12,514 bases of DNA from Hyphochytrium catenoides. Its lineage: Eukaryota > Sar > Hyphochytriomycetes > Hyphochytriales > Hyphochytriaceae. Positions 10,051 to 12,514 of the stretch are shown piece after piece. The translations under genes were made by a program, and so were the position numbers. The stretch spans positions 1 through 12,514 of the forward strand of contig FLMG01004309.1 of the NCBI GenBank assembly GCA_900088475.1. Direction: 5' to 3'. Below the pieces are notes generated by a model that saw nothing but the letters and a program-made list of their open reading frames with translations, had not been told where the DNA came from and searched no databases. Position 1 is the first letter of the stretch. Every line of letters starts with the position of its first letter.

Positions 10051-10908
10051 GACAAGAACAGCAGAGGTCGATTGCTTAACGAACGTTGAGCTCAATCGAC
10101 TACAAGGTGTACATGGGACTTCGTGAAGCGAGGAAAGAGCAAGGGAAGGACACCTCATAGAAGGGGCATGGGTTAGAGGATAGCATGTGAAAGTGAAGGA
10201 ACTAGGAGCCCACCATTGTCTCTGAAACGATGCCCTTTGCAATCCTCCTAGAGGATAGCTGTCTACGAAGTCCTTCAGCGGTTGCTGAAACTACCCACCA
10301 TGACAAGCAAAAGACGGATTAGTGGGACTAGTAAAGGCGGTAAGTATGTGGAAAGAGCAGCCAATAACACCCAGCTAGGAAAGCATGTATGAAACGTCAA
10401 GAAATTATCTAAAGGGCCAATCACTGTCGAACAGAGAAGATTGGGAAAGGATTACGGCTCAGAAAAGGGATTATTACAGCCCACCGTTCCTCTCACTTCG
10501 CCACTTTCCTCGTCTCCTTGGCACAGCTGCACAACCAAGTCCCCCTATCACGGCAGACGATTTTAACGAAGGTCAGAGGGAAACCGAGATGGACGGACAA
10601 GGGAGCAACAAGGAATGGATCGACACGGAAAGTAAGGCTCTGAATACGAGGCATATCGAATCCACAGGAGACTGTTTATGCAGCTGCTGATAGCGAAAGG
10701 GGCATAATAGAGAGAGCCATACATCAAGCTTCTTCCACTGCACCACACCCTTGATACCCCTTTCTGGTGCTTCTATTTCACTGTGGCCGTGCAGGGAAAG
10801 GTCAGTCCCCAGCAAGTAGAACGCAGGGCAAAGTCATGGAGTGGGGTATAGACCAAGGTAGGGCCATTTGCCCAGAAATTACGGAGAGATAGAGGAATGT
10901 TGAGGGCA

Positions 10909-10925
10909 GCACTTTGGCAAAGTGC
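10909..10925. repeat. Perfect short inverted repeat
   Basis: GCACTTTG and CAAAGTGC face each other around a single G, an 8-bp perfect palindrome. It could be a protein-binding site or chance; nothing adjacent suggests a transcribed hairpin. Confidence 0.5.
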
Positions 10926-11468
10926 GAGAGCAACAGGCTAGACACTACAGAGCAAGAGAAAGGGAGGAGTTATCTCACAAGGGGTATGAGGGGTCCTGCC
11001 ACGAGAGAGAGGTGTCACAGTGAGAAGTCTTGCACAGGCTAAGATTCTGCCCAGGAATCATTAGCTCGACCTGAGCGCAATCGTGAGTAGGAGGGCGCTC
11101 GTCAATTAGCGGCCATAGAATGAGCTAAATGAACCGTGGCCGCGTAAGGGGAGTGGCCATCAATGTTAATAGAGAGATACGGTCAATTTGATAGAAAGCG
11201 TCGGAGTAATAGTGAATAAGAAGCATCGGAAGTTCGGACGCTTCAAGGTAGGAACAAGCGTTCCCGCTCCTGATGTCCCGCTTTTAATGTTACGTTATAC
11301 CTTCAGGAAGAACAAGCCCTTCGATCCTGCAACTCGCAGGTGTAGATGGCAAGGTTAGAGTGGGTCTACTTATGAGAGACAGCTATGAGAATAAAAGGGA
11401 GCGGGTACAGGCCACAAGGCTGTCAGCCAGAGCGAAGAGTAATCAGACTACCGGAACTCATGAGGACA

Positions 11469-11490
11469 GGGATAGGGTTATGGGTTAGGG
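11469..11490 (+). repeat. Degenerate TTAGGG-like stretch
   Basis: The bases read GGGATAGGGTTATGGGTTAGGG, four G-triplets spaced as in TTAGGG telomere repeats but with substitutions. It is too short and too degenerate to call a telomere. It could be an interstitial remnant, a telomere-repeat-factor site or a weak G-quadruplex. Confidence 0.35.
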
Positions 11491-11660
11491 TCTATGGAAG
11501 AACGGCAAAGGGACCCTTACCGGTCGCACTCTCTACGCCCCTCAGCTGGTGGACTGGGTTAAAATATTACGGGGAGGTAAAAGAATGACGGGGGAAGGTA
11601 CGCTATGTAAGCGTTTTGCCAAGTAGAGCTAGGACAGGGAAAGGTGCGTTCAAGGACGTG

Positions 11661-11695
11661 TATATAGGATCCATCGAAAGGTATTGATATAAAAG
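11661..11695 (+). promoter_or_regulatory. TATA-like elements
   Basis: TATATAGG at 11661 and TATAAAAG at 11688 are both good matches to a TATA box on the plus strand. They lie about 650-690 bases before the candidate start at 12347, which would require a long leader or a leader intron. The assignment is weak. Confidence 0.2.
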
Positions 11696-12346
11696 CAATG
11701 AATCGCAGACATCAGCACTCGGAGGAGGGATGATTGAAGGTTTGTCTTGTTTCGAAGAAATGAGAAGTCGTGGACATACAAGTGACTGTCAGCTTTGCCT
11801 TTCCCGGGCCAGAGACCCGGACACCCTGGTATCTATGGGTCATGGTGGTTTATCCTCCTTTTGTCAGACCTTGACCCTTACTGTTCCGTTGTACCGGTCT
11901 CTTGGGCTTGCATTGGTCCAACATAGAGTATGTTCAGCCCGGACTGAGGCAAATGTGCCTGAAGAGAGCAGCAGAGTACATAATGCGTGACAGCTTCCAG
12001 AACTAGACTACTGCACAGACACGACAACGAGGACCCAGAGGACTGCGGCGTCAAAGGAAGTGACGCCAACAAGGACTGAGACGAATAAGCACAGAGAGAT
12101 GAGAGAAAAGGAGAGGCAATGGAGTGACCGACTGAGAAGGATGAGACAGGCCGTAGGAGCTCCTACTAGAACTGAAGAGAGATCCAACAGCCCACATCGC
12201 CTACGTGCTGTGCCTGAGCTCTATCATTGAAGCTCAAGACTCAAGAATCTGCATCTTCATCACGGCTTCTCATGTTCTGTTCGTGTCTCTTCGTGTCTCC
12301 TCCTTCTTTTCCTCCCGCTTGGTAGACTAAGACGCTGCGTACGACG

Positions 12347-12402
12347 ATGTTAGTAGCTGTTTGTGTGGTGTATTCTGATCGTTGCAACCTCTATTATATG
12401 GG
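12347..12402 (+). CDS. Candidate first coding exon of a gene leaving the window
   Basis: ATG at 12347 opens a frame reading MLVAVCVVYSDRCNLYYMG, with a strong GTAAGC donor at 12403, so the exon ends in phase 2. Without the splice the frame stops at once (TAA 12404). The peptide resembles an opening hydrophobic beta strand and turn of a longin-type fold. The spacing Val-x-Val-Val...Leu-Tyr is like the N-terminus of TRAPPC2L-type trafficking subunits. That resemblance is short and from memory of the family pattern, so it is only a suggestion. The sequence before it (12240-12320) is pyrimidine-rich and ends in GGTAG, so it may follow a leader intron. The rest of the gene lies outside the window. 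Confidence 0.35.
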
Positions 12403-12458
12403 GTAAGCCCGCAGATCTTACCCCCACAACCTTTTGGATTCTGATGTTATCTGCCTTG

Positions 12459-12514
12459 TCTCTCTCTCTCTGTCTCTCTCTCTGTCTCTCTCTCTCTGTC
12501 TCTCTCTCTCTCTC
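12459..12514 (+). repeat. TC-rich microsatellite with interspersed TG
   Basis: A run of TC dinucleotides is interrupted by TG at intervals of roughly 10-16 bases and continues to the window end. If the exon at 12347-12402 is real, this repeat lies in its first intron, where it could serve as an extended pyrimidine tract. Its true length cannot be seen. Confidence 0.9.

Larger units (their letters stand above)
10051..12346. other. 2.3 kb region without a supportable gene
   Basis: Short open frames here (for example plus 10385-10690, plus 11730-11990 and minus 12072-11878) have mixed composition, no coil or domain pattern and no matching splice context. Two small fragments look exon-like on the plus strand: 10527-10571 (after a CTCCTTGGCACAG acceptor, before GTCAGA) and 11306-11338 (after ATACCTTCAG, before GTGTAG, reading EEQALRSCNSQ). 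I cannot chain them into a gene. The region may hold promoters, untranslated exons or a noncoding transcript. Confidence 0.4.

Noticed and set aside
10385-10690. Plus-strand open frame of 101 codons in the gap
   Set aside because: Mixed composition, no domain pattern, no upstream signal, and a likely acceptor (GGCACAG) falls inside it. A frame of this length is expected by chance at this base composition.
11730-11990. Plus-strand open frame of 86 codons
   Set aside because: No domain, coil or splice context; indistinguishable from chance.
9962-12346. tRNA genes, CRISPR arrays and transposon ends
   Set aside because: I looked for a GGTTCGANTCC-type box, regularly spaced repeats and terminal inverted repeats and found none. 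The only repeats are the single palindrome and the short G-rich run.

Overview
This is a stretch of eukaryotic nuclear DNA. Its two main genes are both split by short introns of about 80-360 bases with recognisable donor and acceptor sites. Reading phase carries cleanly across most junctions. The window has no bacterial operon structure, ribosome-binding sites, rRNA or recognisable tRNA. Base composition is near balanced by eye, genes are compact, and the products are rich in coiled coil, which would suit a protist or alga. I cannot name the lineage from the sequence.

Layout. (1) About 38-5468, plus strand: a large coiled-coil protein gene with two IQ-type (calmodulin-binding-like) motifs. 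It has 8 exons plus one optional small exon and may continue upstream of the window. One of its introns (1310-1482) looks like a minor-spliceosome (U12) AT-AC intron. (2) 5469-5866: a short convergent 3'-to-3' spacer. (3) 9874-5867, minus strand: a nine-exon gene for a protein of about 956 residues. It has a long acidic, probably disordered N-terminal half and a coiled-coil C-terminal third. One intron (6441-6359) is GC-AG. (4) 9875-12346: about 2.5 kb with no gene I can support. It holds leader-like signals for the minus gene, a few exon-like fragments, a degenerate telomere-like stretch, a small perfect hairpin and TATA-like sites. (5) 12347-12402, plus strand: a possible first coding exon of a new gene, followed by a GTAAGC donor and a TC-rich microsatellite that runs off the end of the window.

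How the genes relate. The two large genes are convergent and both encode coiled-coil proteins, one with probable calmodulin- or centrin-type light-chain binding sites. Cytoskeletal, centrosomal or flagellar scaffolding would fit, but that is inference: neither protein shows a catalytic domain or a family signature I recognise. The exon models below were assembled by hand from splice-site signals and phase. The 5' end of gene 1 is the least certain part.
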